DNA of 45,585 nucleotides from Ferruginibacter sp. (GTDB lineage Bacteria; Bacteroidota; Bacteroidia; Chitinophagales; Chitinophagaceae). The stretch covers positions 1-45,585 of the forward strand of contig JANXSK010000176.1 of NCBI GenBank assembly GCA_025352695.1, written 5' to 3'. Position 1 is the first letter of the stretch; each line of letters begins with the position of its first letter. A model generated the notes under the pieces. It saw nothing but the letters and a program-made list of their open reading frames with translations, was not told the DNA's origin and did not search any database. This document shows, piece after piece, positions 17,737 to 27,594 of this stretch. A program made the translations under genes and the position numbers.

Positions 17737-18082
17737 TAATATAAAATAATAGTTAGCGGATAATTTTTAAAGCAGGGTTTCTTATGATACTAATGGTTGT
17801 TTCAGAGATTTTAAAATAAATATTAATTTGGCTCACTACATCATTTTTTTAGATAACCTAAAATATCAATTTCTGTATCTTTATTTTAAACTTTATTGAA
17901 AGCTTTATTTTCTTTTAAATTCAATGTAGAAAGTTTAATTTATAAAATTGGAAAAAATATATTAAGTATATGTTATTAAGATGCTTATCAATTTGTAAAT
18001 AAGGTGTTATAGTATTTATCTGCAATTATAATTTAAAAAAAATAAAAATCATGCGTATTTAAATGTTGTGATCATTGGATGA
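17737..18082. other. Intergenic gap between porin and DUF4337 genes
   Basis: AT-rich with no recognisable gene, strong hairpin or promoter match. It must hold the porin promoter and the 3' end of the DUF4337 transcript. Confidence 0.5.
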
Positions 18083-18652
18083 TTATCCCAAAATTTTTGA
18101 AACAATATCTGAATGAAGGCTAATTTTTATAAAAGCTGCTAATCCTAAAATTATACCGATAATACTAACTCCACCTGCAAAATACAGCAGCCATTTTTTT
18201 TGAGTTAAAGAAGTAATACCCAACATGGCAATTGAAATGGTTAGCAGGGCATCGGTCATATCAAACTGGTCATCAAAAAGGTTGATGGCATCATAATCTT
18301 TTTGATAGCTTTCTGCCTGTGCTTTGATGGTTGTTTTTTCTTTTTCATAACGGTTAATCTTTTCTTCATAATTTTTAATGGCCGATTCACTTTGAGGGAT
18401 ATGCTGCAATTTTAATAATTCAAGTGAATTTTCTGCGATAGCCTGTTTGGTACTTTTTGCTTCAAAATAACTCCATGCATTTAGCGCATTGGCTTGGGCC
18501 TGAGACATTGCCTGTACTACATTACCATCCTTAACATTACAAAGTGCCATAAATGTAGCAGTAATGGCTACCATAACTGCCACCATAGAATTTATTTTAT
18601 TTTTTCCGGCATTTTCAACCTGTTCTTGTACTGTATCAATAATATCAGCCAT
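18083..18652 (-). CDS. DUF4337 domain-containing membrane protein
   Basis: 189 residues. An N-terminal hydrophobic helix (SMVAVMVAITATFMALCNVK) precedes NALNAWSYFEAKSTKQAIAE, a hallmark of DUF4337. A charged, probably coiled-coil segment follows (about 70-115, KNYEEKINRYEKEKTTIKAQ), then two C-terminal membrane helices (about 125-180). It is probably an inner-membrane protein with a periplasmic or cytoplasmic coil; the function is unknown. It is divergent from the giant surface-protein gene. Confidence 0.8.
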   Translation of the reverse strand: MADIIDTVQEQVENAGKNKINSMVAVMVAITATFMALCNVKDGNVVQAMSQAQANALNAWSYFEAKSTKQAIAENSLELLKLQHIPQSESAIKNYEEKINRYEKEKTTIKAQAESYQKDYDAINLFDDQFDMTDALLTISIAMLGITSLTQKKWLLYFAGGVSIIGIILGLAAFIKISLHSDIVSKILG

Positions 18653-18989
18653 AAATATATTTTTTGTAAATGTAACACTGGTAAACTAATTTTTATTTGT
18701 AAATAAAATGTGTTTCTGTTACAGAAAATAATGTGTCTATTTTATTTTTTGTTATTTGATTTGAACGGTCTGTTATGTTGAGAACGGTATTATGCATTCT
18801 CTAAAACAATATTTACAATTTGTAGCATACATAACACACTTTTTAGGCAAGTTTACCGTTATGATTCAGATAGTAGGTTTAAATACTAATTATTATCTTA
18901 TGTAAATCATAAAATGGTAATATTTCACTTTAATAAAAGGGGAAATATTACATTAAGTTTAATGAGGTTCTTAAACAGAAATCCAATTC
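18653..18989. other. Divergent intergenic region before the giant surface-protein gene
   Basis: AT-rich. AACGGT occurs twice as a direct repeat near 18762 and 18782, the only structure I noticed. It must contain promoters for both flanking genes, but no clear TAnnTTTG box was found. Confidence 0.4.
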
Positions 18990-21900
18990 ATGAAATTTTT
19001 TCTCAACTGTTTATTTTTATTTTTTATATCAACCATTTCTAAAGCGCAATGCCCTGTTATTGAGGGAGCGATGATACATGCCTGTGGAGCGAATGAGGGG
19101 AAAAATGAATTTGTTTTATTTAGTACAACTGTAGCCGCTACGGCTGGTGACTATACATTCTATTATGGAGATAATAGCGTCCCATACTTAGGTTTGCCGG
19201 TAAATATTTTGGCCGGTGCCAACGCTACATTACCAACAGGCTCCGGTACAATAACCTCCACCAATGGTTGTATTATAAACCAGGTAACTTCAGCAGCAAC
19301 TACAATACCTTCGAATAGTAAAGTACTTTTAATCCCTTCAAATTTTGATGCGAATTATGATGTAACTTCTATATGTTCTTCGGGCAGTGTTTACATAGTT
19401 TACATTAATATTTTAACACCACCAACGATATGGAACCCTACCGGAGTGTTTGCAAATAATTCCTTTACTTCCGGCTATTTGCAAATTACTAATAGTGCCA
19501 CCATGTGTACTTCGGAAATTCGTAGTTACGATAATAACTGGACAACGGATATAGGTGGTAATACAGTTTGGTGGGATGCCAGTGGCAATGCAAACTATAA
19601 TAATAATGGGTGTACAATTATTGCTCCTGCGGTAACAATAAGTAACGTGGTTCCTTCATCTGTTTGTGCAGGTAATACTGCAACAACAGTAACTTATATT
19701 ACAAGCGGTAATCCGGATAAATATACGTTGGTTTGGGATGCAGCTGCCAATGCAGCCGGATTTGTTGATGTTACAAATGCAGCTTTAACAGGCTCCCCGC
19801 TTACGATTGGTATACCTGCACTTGCAGCACCAGCGAGCTACAATGCCAGCCTGGTAGTAAAAAATTCCATCTCAGGAATTAGCAGTGTAGCTCAAATTTT
19901 TGCTATTACGATTGATGCTCAGGTTATACCTGGCTTTAGTCCGGTTGCTGCTATTTGTAGTGGGAGTGTTGCCCCGGTTTTGCCAACTACTTCTGTAAAT
20001 GGTATTACGGGAACATGGAGTCCGGCGGTGGTTAGCAGTACAAATTCTGCTACTTATACTTTTACGCCTGCAACAGGATTTTGTGCAACAACAACTTCTT
20101 TATCAGTAGTTGTACAACCATTGCCTACAGCCTTTTTAATTGGTACTACAACCAGTTGTTATGGAACAAGTGCCAATGTTATTTTTAATGGTACACCAAA
20201 TGTTACTGTTAGCTATACTATAAATGGCGGAGCGATTCAAACAACAACGTTGAATGGTGTTGGCAGTAAGATACTTAACTCAGGAATTTTAAATACGGAT
20301 TTAACCTACATATTAGAAAGTAGTACAAGTGCAGGACTACCGGGATGCACTCAGGCATTATCAGGCTCAATTGTAATAACTGTACTTCCCCAGAATCTGG
20401 CTAATATTAGTGGTAGTACAACCATTTGTGCTGGCACAGCTTCCAATATTGATTTTACAGGTACACCCAATGCTACAGTTAGTTATAATGTTAATGGAGG
20501 AGCTATAAAAACTATTTTACTAGATGGAACAGGAAACGCATCGGTTAACACGGGGAACCTTATTGCTGCGGCTACTTATAAATTAGTGAGTGTATTAAAC
20601 GCCGGTTTCCCTGCCTGCATACATGTTATTTCTGGAACTGCAATTGTAACAGTAAATTCTTTGCCAACAGCATCCATTAGCGGAACAGCTACTATTTGTA
20701 GTGGCACTTCATTCAATATAGATTTTAGCGGTACGCCAAATGCTACAGTAAATTATACTATTAATAGTGGTGCTAATCAAACAGTTTTGCTTGATGCAGC
20801 AGGCAATGCTTCGGTTGGTACTGGTAACCTTACAGCTGACGCCACTTATAATTTGGTGAGTGTAACAAATGCAGGTGTACCAGCTTGTTTAAATATGATA
20901 ACTGGTGCAGCTACTGTAACTGTAATGGCATTGCCAACAGCATCCATTGGTGCAGCAATAGCCATATGTAATGGTACCTCAACCAATATTATTTTTTCAG
21001 GTACACCCAATGCGATTGTTACTTACAATGTAGATGGCATTACACCTTATCAATCGATTATATTGGATGGAACAGGTGTCGCAACTTTAAACACAGGAAA
21101 TTTATTAGTAACAAGAACCTATAATCTTGTAAGTGTAGCCAATTCAGGAGGTGTTGCCTGTCTGCAAAACTTATCTGGCAGCGAGGTAGTTACAGTATAC
21201 CCGGTAACAAATGCTCCAATAGTAACGCCTGCAATAATTTATTGTCAGAATGAAATTACCAATCCATTATCGGCCACCGGTAATAACTTATTGTGGTATA
21301 CTTCTGCCACTGCACTTGTTGGTGCTGCTACAGCACCAACACCTAATTCAACTATAGCAGGAAGTACAGATTATTACGTAACACAAACCCTTAATTCCTG
21401 CGAAAGCATTCGAACAACTATTACTGTAACTGTTAATCCTACTCCTGTAATTCCAACGGTTCCTTTGATAGCTGTTTATCGCTGTGGTACAGGACCAGTA
21501 GCATTAAAAGCAACTGCTCCGGGAATGGTAAGATGGTATTCAGACGCCGCATTAACAACATTTCTTTTAGCCGGTCCATCTTACTCACCAACAATAAGTG
21601 CAACTACTACGTTTTATGTAACCAATATGGAGTATGGTTGTGTAAGCCCAGCGAGAGCTGTAATTGCTACAATTTTCCCAATGGTAGTGCAGGCAACTGG
21701 ATTTAATTATTCCCCTTCAACTATTTGTGATGGTAGTCCAAAAGCTGTTCCTGTTAGGGTATCGGGGTTTGTTTTAGGAGGCGTATATTCCTCCACCCCC
21801 GGATTATCAATTAACGGTGTTACCGGAGTGGTAAATCCTTTAGCAAGTTCACCGGGTACTTATACTGTTAAGTATGCTATAGGGGCTGCCATTTGTACAC

Positions 21901-23675
21901 TAGCAGCAAACAGTACTACAATTATTACCATTAATAAAAGTACCGTACCTGTTACAACTTTTTCTTATCCATCACCTGTTTGCACAAGCGTAGCAAATCC
22001 TTCTCCAATTACAGCCGCAGGGTTTGTTACTGGTGGCGTTTACTCGTCCACAGCTGGATTGACCATCAGTACTTCAACAGGTAGTATCGACCTTTCAACA
22101 AGTACGGGAGGCACTTATATGGTTACCTACACACTTAACGCTACCGCATGTACAACAATTGGAATCACCACTGCTACCATTACAATTGTTGCACCAGCAG
22201 CACCTGCTATAACAGGCGGTGTACAAAGATGTGGTAGCGGCGTTGTAAATTTAAGCGCTACGGGTTTGGGTACTATAAAATGGTATGGCGATGCAGGGCT
22301 CACCAATTTATTAAATAGTGGCAATGGGTATGCGCCAATTATAAATACGACTACAACTTATTATGTAACCAATACCGAGGGGCTTTGTGTAAGTCCGCAG
22401 AGCAGTGTTGTTGCAACTGTAATTCCTGTAACTACCCAAATAACTTCATTTAGTTACACGCCTTCAACAGTATGTGCAGGTAGTACAAATCCTACACCTT
22501 TAACGGATGCGGGCTTTGTTTCCGGAGGTATTTATTCTTCCACTTTAGGGTTATCATTAAATAGCAGTACAGGCGTTATAAATCCAGCAATAAGTACACC
22601 CGGAACCTATATTGTAAAATATGCTGTACCAGGGTATCAATGTGTGCTTGCCGGCAATAGTACCAGTACTATTTTAATTAATAAAACCACGGTCTCTGAA
22701 ACCACCTTTTCCTATCCATCACCAGTTTGTTCAAGTGCTGATAACCCGCTACCATTGCATTCCGCAGGATTTACTTCTAAAGGCACATTTTCTTCTTCAG
22801 CCGGGCTTGTTATTGATGCTACATCAGGTGTCATCAATTTAAAAACAAGTACACCGGGAACCTATTCGATCACTTATACTGTTACAACATCTCCTTGTAC
22901 AGCAGGAGGTAGTAGCAATGCCGAAATTATTATTAACAATGCTCCAGCTCCACCTGTTACAAAGGGTGGGCATCGTTGCGGCGCCGGACTAATAACACTG
23001 GATGCCACCAGCTCTGGATCTTTGAATTGGTATAAGAATATTTATTTAAATAATGCTCTAGCAATAGGCGCTATTTATACTGTTACGGTAAATAGCACCA
23101 CTGATTTTTTTGTAACTGCTTCAAACGGAAATTGTGAAAGCGAACCTACAGTTGTAACTGCTGATATACTGCCACTTCCTTTAAAGCCAGACCTCGGTAA
23201 AATCATTACATTGTGCGAAGGAGATACGGTTATCTTGAGTCCGGGTAGATATGATAGTTATCTTTGGCAGGACAATTCCAATGCCTCAACATTTGCCGTT
23301 ACCATACCAGGCGGATACGCTTTAATTGTGAAGGGTGTCAATGGTTGCACCAATGCTGGCAGTATTTCCATAGTACCATCCAATACCTGTACAGATATTT
23401 TGTTTCCTACAGCATTTAGTCCCAATGGCGATCAGTTGAATGATTACTTTGGCCCGCTGCCTTATAGAAATCTTAGTTTTGTAACCGGTTATTCTTTGCG
23501 AATTTTTAATCGCTACGGACAAGTTGTGTTTGCAACTAGCAATCCTTACGAAAGATGGGATGGCATGTACAAAGGCGAAATGAATGATACGGGAACTTTT
23601 ATGTGGCGGGCAGATTATATCTATAATAACGGAAACATAAAATCACAAAAAGGGAATGTTGTTATTGTTCATTGA
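18990..23675 (+). CDS. Giant repeat-rich surface protein with T9SS type B (gliding-motility-associated) C-terminal sorting domain
   Basis: 1561 residues with a signal peptide ending near SKAQ. The N-terminus (about 20-200) is an unassigned domain, possibly lamin-tail-like. About 386-745 holds four tandem units of roughly 88 residues (ICxGTSxNIxFSGTPNATVxY, GNLxxxATYNLVSVxNAG). About 745-1420 holds alternating Ig-like units: three RCGxGxVxLxAT..WY modules (about 830, 1080, 1329) separated by pairs of SYxPSxVCxGSxNP / GGxYSSTxGL units. About 1425-1462 is LCEGDTVILSPG, and the end (from 1463, LFPTAFSPNGDQLNDYFGP, YSLRIFNRYGQVVF, WDGMYKGE, GTFMW) is a classic type B sorting domain. The protein should be secreted by T9SS and displayed on or released from the cell surface, probably as an adhesin or filament. 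The following OmpA gene may form an envelope partner. Confidence 0.9.
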   Translation: MKFFLNCLFLFFISTISKAQCPVIEGAMIHACGANEGKNEFVLFSTTVAATAGDYTFYYGDNSVPYLGLPVNILAGANATLPTGSGTITSTNGCIINQVTSAATTIPSNSKVLLIPSNFDANYDVTSICSSGSVYIVYINILTPPTIWNPTGVFANNSFTSGYLQITNSATMCTSEIRSYDNNWTTDIGGNTVWWDASGNANYNNNGCTIIAPAVTISNVVPSSVCAGNTATTVTYITSGNPDKYTLVWDAAANAAGFVDVTNAALTGSPLTIGIPALAAPASYNASLVVKNSISGISSVAQIFAITIDAQVIPGFSPVAAICSGSVAPVLPTTSVNGITGTWSPAVVSSTNSATYTFTPATGFCATTTSLSVVVQPLPTAFLIGTTTSCYGTSANVIFNGTPNVTVSYTINGGAIQTTTLNGVGSKILNSGILNTDLTYILESSTSAGLPGCTQALSGSIVITVLPQNLANISGSTTICAGTASNIDFTGTPNATVSYNVNGGAIKTILLDGTGNASVNTGNLIAAATYKLVSVLNAGFPACIHVISGTAIVTVNSLPTASISGTATICSGTSFNIDFSGTPNATVNYTINSGANQTVLLDAAGNASVGTGNLTADATYNLVSVTNAGVPACLNMITGAATVTVMALPTASIGAAIAICNGTSTNIIFSGTPNAIVTYNVDGITPYQSIILDGTGVATLNTGNLLVTRTYNLVSVANSGGVACLQNLSGSEVVTVYPVTNAPIVTPAIIYCQNEITNPLSATGNNLLWYTSATALVGAATAPTPNSTIAGSTDYYVTQTLNSCESIRTTITVTVNPTPVIPTVPLIAVYRCGTGPVALKATAPGMVRWYSDAALTTFLLAGPSYSPTISATTTFYVTNMEYGCVSPARAVIATIFPMVVQATGFNYSPSTICDGSPKAVPVRVSGFVLGGVYSSTPGLSINGVTGVVNPLASSPGTYTVKYAIGAAICTLAANSTTIITINKSTVPVTTFSYPSPVCTSVANPSPITAAGFVTGGVYSSTAGLTISTSTGSIDLSTSTGGTYMVTYTLNATACTTIGITTATITIVAPAAPAITGGVQRCGSGVVNLSATGLGTIKWYGDAGLTNLLNSGNGYAPIINTTTTYYVTNTEGLCVSPQSSVVATVIPVTTQITSFSYTPSTVCAGSTNPTPLTDAGFVSGGIYSSTLGLSLNSSTGVINPAISTPGTYIVKYAVPGYQCVLAGNSTSTILINKTTVSETTFSYPSPVCSSADNPLPLHSAGFTSKGTFSSSAGLVIDATSGVINLKTSTPGTYSITYTVTTSPCTAGGSSNAEIIINNAPAPPVTKGGHRCGAGLITLDATSSGSLNWYKNIYLNNALAIGAIYTVTVNSTTDFFVTASNGNCESEPTVVTADILPLPLKPDLGKIITLCEGDTVILSPGRYDSYLWQDNSNASTFAVTIPGGYALIVKGVNGCTNAGSISIVPSNTCTDILFPTAFSPNGDQLNDYFGPLPYRNLSFVTGYSLRIFNRYGQVVFATSNPYERWDGMYKGEMNDTGTFMWRADYIYNNGNIKSQKGNVVIVH

Positions 23676-23872
23676 TGCTGGCAGGTTATTTTGGTAATCG
23701 GGTTTCAAAAAATGTTGCATTCCAGAAAATTCGAGTATTTTTTTTAGCAACCAGCTATTAAGATAAAAGACAGCAACTACTTTTAATGATTCATTGATAA
23801 AATAAAAAATACATTTCTCCTTTAAAAATATAATTGGTTTTTGTTCGTTGTTCCAAGGATAAATCCATCCTC

Positions 23873-25486
23873 GTGAATAAAATTGTATGCTGTATACTTG
23901 TATATTTTTTTTATCTGCAAAATATTGCGGCGCAACCCGTTTACTGTGATTCTACCGGAACTCTGGTTTTACAAAAAAATAATATTATCACGCCCGAAAC
24001 GATTCTCAAAATTGAAAATTTAGGTACCAATATCAATACAGAGTTTCCAGAATTACGTCCCACAATTTCAGCTGATGGGAACTTGCTTTTTTTTATCTGC
24101 CAAAACCATCCTGAAAATACCAAATACAACGAAATACACAACTCACAAGATATATGGTTTTCTGAAAAAGATAGTTCCGGCAAATGGGGACGGGCAGTGC
24201 ATTTGGGCTATCCGCTAAATACATATTATTACAACGCCGTATTTTGGATATCGCCGGATAATAACCGCATATTAATTCGCAATGCTTTTATAAATGGTGA
24301 TTATGCCGGAAACGGAATAAGTCTGTGTAATCTTAAAGCAGATGGCTTGTGGAGCAAGCCGGAAATGTTGAAGATAAAAAATTATGCAAAGTACGACAGA
24401 GGCCGGCAAAATGGGGCCATTATGGGTAACAATGGGCAAACGTTGTTATTCTATATGTCGGAAGAAGTAGGCGGCTATAACAATCAATTATATGTAAGTT
24501 TTTTAGAAAAGGATAATACATGGACAGAACCTAAAAATCTTGGTAAGAAAATAAATCTAAAGAAATTTAACCATACTACACCTTACCTGGCACCTGATGG
24601 TGTTACCTTATATTTTAGTAGCAACCGCCCTGGCGGTTTGGGATATATGGATATTTGGATGACCCGGCGGTTAGATGATAGCTGGCAAAAATGGAGCGAT
24701 CCTGTAAATCTTGGCAGCCCTATTAATACAGAAGATATGGATACTTTTTTTACTATGGATGCTGGGGGAGAATATGCCTACATGAGCACTGATTTGCATA
24801 GTTATGGCGAAAGTGATATTGTACGGATAAAGCTATTGGAAAGAGAAAAGCCTGACCCGGTAATATTAGTTAGTGGCAATGTGTACAACAAGAAAACAAT
24901 GCAACCGTTAAGTGCGTCGTTGATTTATGAAACCTTACCTGATGGAACTGTTGCGGGTAATGGGGTTAGTAACCCTGCAGACGGCGCATTTAAAATGGTG
25001 CTGCCATACGATAAAAATTATTTGATCAGGGCGCAGGCGGATCACTTTTTTGCTATTTCAGAAAACCTGAATTTGGATTCTTTAATAAAAATAGGCTACA
25101 AGGAAATACACAAAGATCTTTACCTGGTTCCAATTGAAATAGGCAGCGTAGTCAGGTTAAACAATGTGTATTTTGATTTTGATAAATGGTTTCTGCGGCC
25201 AGAATCTTTTGTGGAACTGGACAGGGTTGTAAAAATGCTGGAAGAAAATCCGGCAGTAGAAATTGAAATGAGTGCACATACTGATAGTTGGGGTAGCGAC
25301 GACTATAATTTTAAACTAAGTAATAACAGGGCCCAGTCTGTGGTACAGTATATTCTTTCCAAAGGCATTCCATCCAGCAGGATTATTTCGCATGGTTATG
25401 GAGAAACTAAACCTGTTGTACCAAACGATACTTACGATAACAGGCAATTGAACAGAAGGGTAGAGTTTACTATTTTGAAAAATTAA
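23873..25486 (+). CDS. OmpA family envelope protein with PD40/WD40-like repeats and a carboxypeptidase-regulatory-like domain
   Basis: 537 residues from the GTG at 23873, chosen because it gives a compact signal peptide (MNKIVCCILVYFFYLQNIAAQ); the frame is open to a TTG at 23834. The middle holds PD40/beta-propeller strands (FPELRPTISADGNLLFFI, TTPYLAPDGVTLYFSSNRPG, DIWMTRRLDDSW). A CarboxypepD_reg-like fold follows (VSGNVYNKKTMQPLSASLIY). The C-terminal OmpA peptidoglycan-binding domain begins near VYFDFDKWFLRPES and includes the conserved SAHTDSWGSDDYNFKLSNNRAQ and RRVEFTIL. The propeller-CRD-OmpA order resembles the T9SS-associated PorE but lacks its TPR region. It follows the T9SS type B gene by 197 bp and may tether a surface complex to the cell wall. 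Confidence 0.88.
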   Translation: MNKIVCCILVYFFYLQNIAAQPVYCDSTGTLVLQKNNIITPETILKIENLGTNINTEFPELRPTISADGNLLFFICQNHPENTKYNEIHNSQDIWFSEKDSSGKWGRAVHLGYPLNTYYYNAVFWISPDNNRILIRNAFINGDYAGNGISLCNLKADGLWSKPEMLKIKNYAKYDRGRQNGAIMGNNGQTLLFYMSEEVGGYNNQLYVSFLEKDNTWTEPKNLGKKINLKKFNHTTPYLAPDGVTLYFSSNRPGGLGYMDIWMTRRLDDSWQKWSDPVNLGSPINTEDMDTFFTMDAGGEYAYMSTDLHSYGESDIVRIKLLEREKPDPVILVSGNVYNKKTMQPLSASLIYETLPDGTVAGNGVSNPADGAFKMVLPYDKNYLIRAQADHFFAISENLNLDSLIKIGYKEIHKDLYLVPIEIGSVVRLNNVYFDFDKWFLRPESFVELDRVVKMLEENPAVEIEMSAHTDSWGSDDYNFKLSNNRAQSVVQYILSKGIPSSRIISHGYGETKPVVPNDTYDNRQLNRRVEFTILKN

Positions 25487-25618
25487 AAAATATAAAAAAT
25501 GATAAATTTAATTGATCGCATTTTTATTTTTTGTCTAACTAAATTTCTTAAGTAGTATTTAGAGATAAAATTAATAAACAGAAAATGAAATAATCTCAAA
25601 TAATAATCGTCTCGGTTT

Positions 25619-26539
25619 TTATTTGGTGTGGTAAGCCTTATTGGTAAACGCCGGGTGAAACTGTTGTAAGGTATCCCGTAAATATTCCCTGTCAAGATGG
25701 GTATAAATTTCTGTAGTAGTAATGCTTTCGTGTCCCAGCATTTCCTGCACTGCCCGCAGGTCTGCACCACCCTCTACAAGGTGGGTAGCAAAGGAATGGC
25801 GAAAAGTATGTGGCGAAATGGTTTTATTAATTTCAGCTAGACGGGCCATTTCTTTGATGATTAAAAAAATCATTACCCTGCTTAGTTTACTTCCCCTGCG
25901 GTTTAAAAATAAAAAATCGTCGTTATTGGGTTTAATTGCAATATGCACACGAATATCGTTGCGATAAATATTGATATATTTAATGGCATCGCTGCCTATT
26001 GGCACTAATCTTTCTTTATCACCTTTACCAATTACCCTTATAAAACCTACATCAAGATACAGACAACTGAGGCGCAGATTTACCAGTTCACTTACCCGTA
26101 AGCCACAACTGTAAAGGGTTTCCAGTATGGCTTTGTTTCGGCCGCCTTCTGGTTTACTTAAATCAATCTGGCCAATTATCTTTTCAATTTCATCAAAACT
26201 TAAAATATCTGGTAAGGTTCTTTTTAATTTGGGTGATTCCAATAAACAGGATGGATCAATGGTAATAATCTGTTCAAGCAAGCAATATTTAAAAAAACTT
26301 TTTAGCCCCGATATAATCCTTGCTTGCGAGCCAGCTGTCATTCCTAGTTCACTAATCCAGCGTATAAATAATTCCAGGTCTTTTAATTCAATTTGCGTAG
26401 GTGTTTTTAATTCATCAATAGAAAATAAAAAAGTAGTAAGTTTTTCTATGTCATGCAGGTAAGCTTCAACCGAATTATCACTTAATGATTTTTCTAATTG
26501 GAGGTAGGCTTTAAAGCCTTTCTTGTACACATGCCACAT
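25619..26539 (-). CDS. xerD: Site-specific tyrosine recombinase XerD
   Basis: 306 residues, standard for XerC/XerD. An N-terminal SAM-like core-binding domain (about 5-90) is followed by the catalytic domain with the full residue set: Arg148 ([13 protein letters not shown]), Lys172 ([12 protein letters not shown]), His244 and Arg247 ([13 protein letters not shown]), His270 ([16 protein letters not shown]) and nucleophile Tyr279. The ALxxLGHxSIxTTxIYTH ending and location among housekeeping genes fit the XerD that resolves chromosome dimers at dif with FtsK, rather than a phage or transposon integrase. No dif-like site was identified. It is divergent from the cysteine-cluster gene. Confidence 0.93.
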   Translation of the reverse strand: MWHVYKKGFKAYLQLEKSLSDNSVEAYLHDIEKLTTFLFSIDELKTPTQIELKDLELFIRWISELGMTAGSQARIISGLKSFFKYCLLEQIITIDPSCLLESPKLKRTLPDILSFDEIEKIIGQIDLSKPEGGRNKAILETLYSCGLRVSELVNLRLSCLYLDVGFIRVIGKGDKERLVPIGSDAIKYINIYRNDIRVHIAIKPNNDDFLFLNRRGSKLSRVMIFLIIKEMARLAEINKTISPHTFRHSFATHLVEGGADLRAVQEMLGHESITTTEIYTHLDREYLRDTLQQFHPAFTNKAYHTK

Positions 26540-26744
26540 AGTAGTTATCGGGTTATCCGATTTTGATTTTTTAGAAAATTGATTTTTAAATTGTTTACTG
26601 TAATTTCAGATTACTTCAGCAATATTAAATCAATAATGATAGTTAACCTTCGCTCATTTAGTAAAAAAGTATTGGTCTATAAAAAATCAATGCGTTCGTT
26701 TTTAACAAGGGCTGGAAAATAATCCACCCAAAACTATTAACAAA

Positions 26745-27164
26745 ATGGTTGATCAGGCCGATAAAGAAGTTTGGCAGGAAATCGATTGCCTTAGCTGTGG
26801 TAATTGCTGTAAAAAGATGACACCAACTTTTACACCAAAAGATATCAAACGTATTTCTGCACATTTAGAAATGACGCCGCTTGCTTTCAAGGCAAAGTGG
26901 CTGGTTTTCGATAAAAAAGATAGCGACTGGCAAAATAAAAAACAGCCTTGCCAGTTTTTTAATTTGTCAGATCATAAGTGTACTATCTATCCTGTTCGCC
27001 CGGCAGATTGTTCTGGTTTTCCACATCTTACAAAAAAGAAAGTAACAGCTTATTTGCATGTGCATCGACAAAATATTCAGTATTGTCCTGCTACTTTTAA
27101 ATGGGTCGAAAAAATGCAGGCCATGGCAATAAATGGGTTTACTACCGATACACATCTTCAATAA
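26745..27164 (+). CDS. YkgJ family cysteine cluster protein
   Basis: 139 residues. The N-terminal motif CLSCGNCCKKMTPTF, followed by KQPCQFF, HKCTIYPVRPADCSGFP and QYCPAT, is the YkgJ/UPF0153 zinc- or iron-sulphur-binding pattern of eight cysteines. Members are cytoplasmic and proposed to bind Zn or Fe-S; no reaction is known. It starts at a good ATG 205 bp from the divergent xerD. Its last 23 bp overlap the end of the convergent YraN-type gene, so both stop codons lie within each other's coding sequence. Confidence 0.9.
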   Translation: MVDQADKEVWQEIDCLSCGNCCKKMTPTFTPKDIKRISAHLEMTPLAFKAKWLVFDKKDSDWQNKKQPCQFFNLSDHKCTIYPVRPADCSGFPHLTKKKVTAYLHVHRQNIQYCPATFKWVEKMQAMAINGFTTDTHLQ

Positions 27165-27498
27165 AAAAAAAGACGACAGGCTCGTTAATAGTAATGGTAA
27201 TTGATAAAATATCAAACTGAATCCTGTTCCATTGGGGATTTAAATAAAGGTATTGCTCGGCAGCATTAATAAGATTTTCTATTTTTTTCTTTCCAACTTT
27301 TTCTTCAGGATATCCAAATTTTTTTGATCTTCTGGTTTTTATTTCAATAAAATGCAAAGTGTCATTTTTGGTAGCAATAATATCTACTTCCCAATGGCTG
27401 TACCGCCAGTTTTTTTCCATAATCATGTAACCAGCCGTTAGCAAATGGGTAGCACCCAGTTTTTCTCCTTCAATACCAGTATGATTATGTTTGGCCAT
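27142..27498 (-). CDS. YraN family (UPF0102) protein, restriction-endonuclease-like fold
   Basis: 118 residues from the ATG at 27498; a GTG at 27504 would add two residues. The family core is complete: GIEGEKLGATHLLTAGYMIM, KNWRYSHWEVDIIATKNDTL, HFIEIKTRRS and the late KVGKKKIENLINAAEQYL. The WEVDII and FIEIKTR residues correspond to the D-(X)n-ExK active site of the PD-(D/E)XK nuclease fold. It is a conserved housekeeping protein of unproven function, perhaps acting on DNA or in recombination. It overlaps the convergent YkgJ-type gene by 23 bp. Confidence 0.9.
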   Translation of the reverse strand: MAKHNHTGIEGEKLGATHLLTAGYMIMEKNWRYSHWEVDIIATKNDTLHFIEIKTRRSKKFGYPEEKVGKKKIENLINAAEQYLYLNPQWNRIQFDILSITITINEPVVFFFIEDVYR

Positions 27499-27545
27499 TA
27501 CCAAATATAAATTAACTGCAGCAGCTAAAAAGCTTTTTCAAAATA

Positions 27546-27575
27546 TTGCCTTCCTGATTATATTGATTAGTTTTG
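27546..27575 (+). promoter_or_regulatory. Bacteroidota-type promoter for the DUF6580 gene
   Basis: TAGTTTTG at 27568-27575 matches TAnnTTTG exactly; TTGC at 27546-27549 is a partial -33 element 18 bp upstream. It lies about 20 bp before the ATG at 27595. Confidence 0.45.
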
Positions 27576-27594
27576 TTATTGTTAAATTAATCAA

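Noticed and set aside
20130..23150. Tandem repetition that could be mistaken for a CRISPR array or satellite
   Set aside because: The repeats are diverged, in frame, and about 88 or 250 residues long, so they are protein domain repeats.
25619..26539. Tyrosine recombinase as sign of a mobile element
   Set aside because: Sequence, length and housekeeping neighbours fit chromosomal XerD; no att repeats or cargo genes are adjacent.
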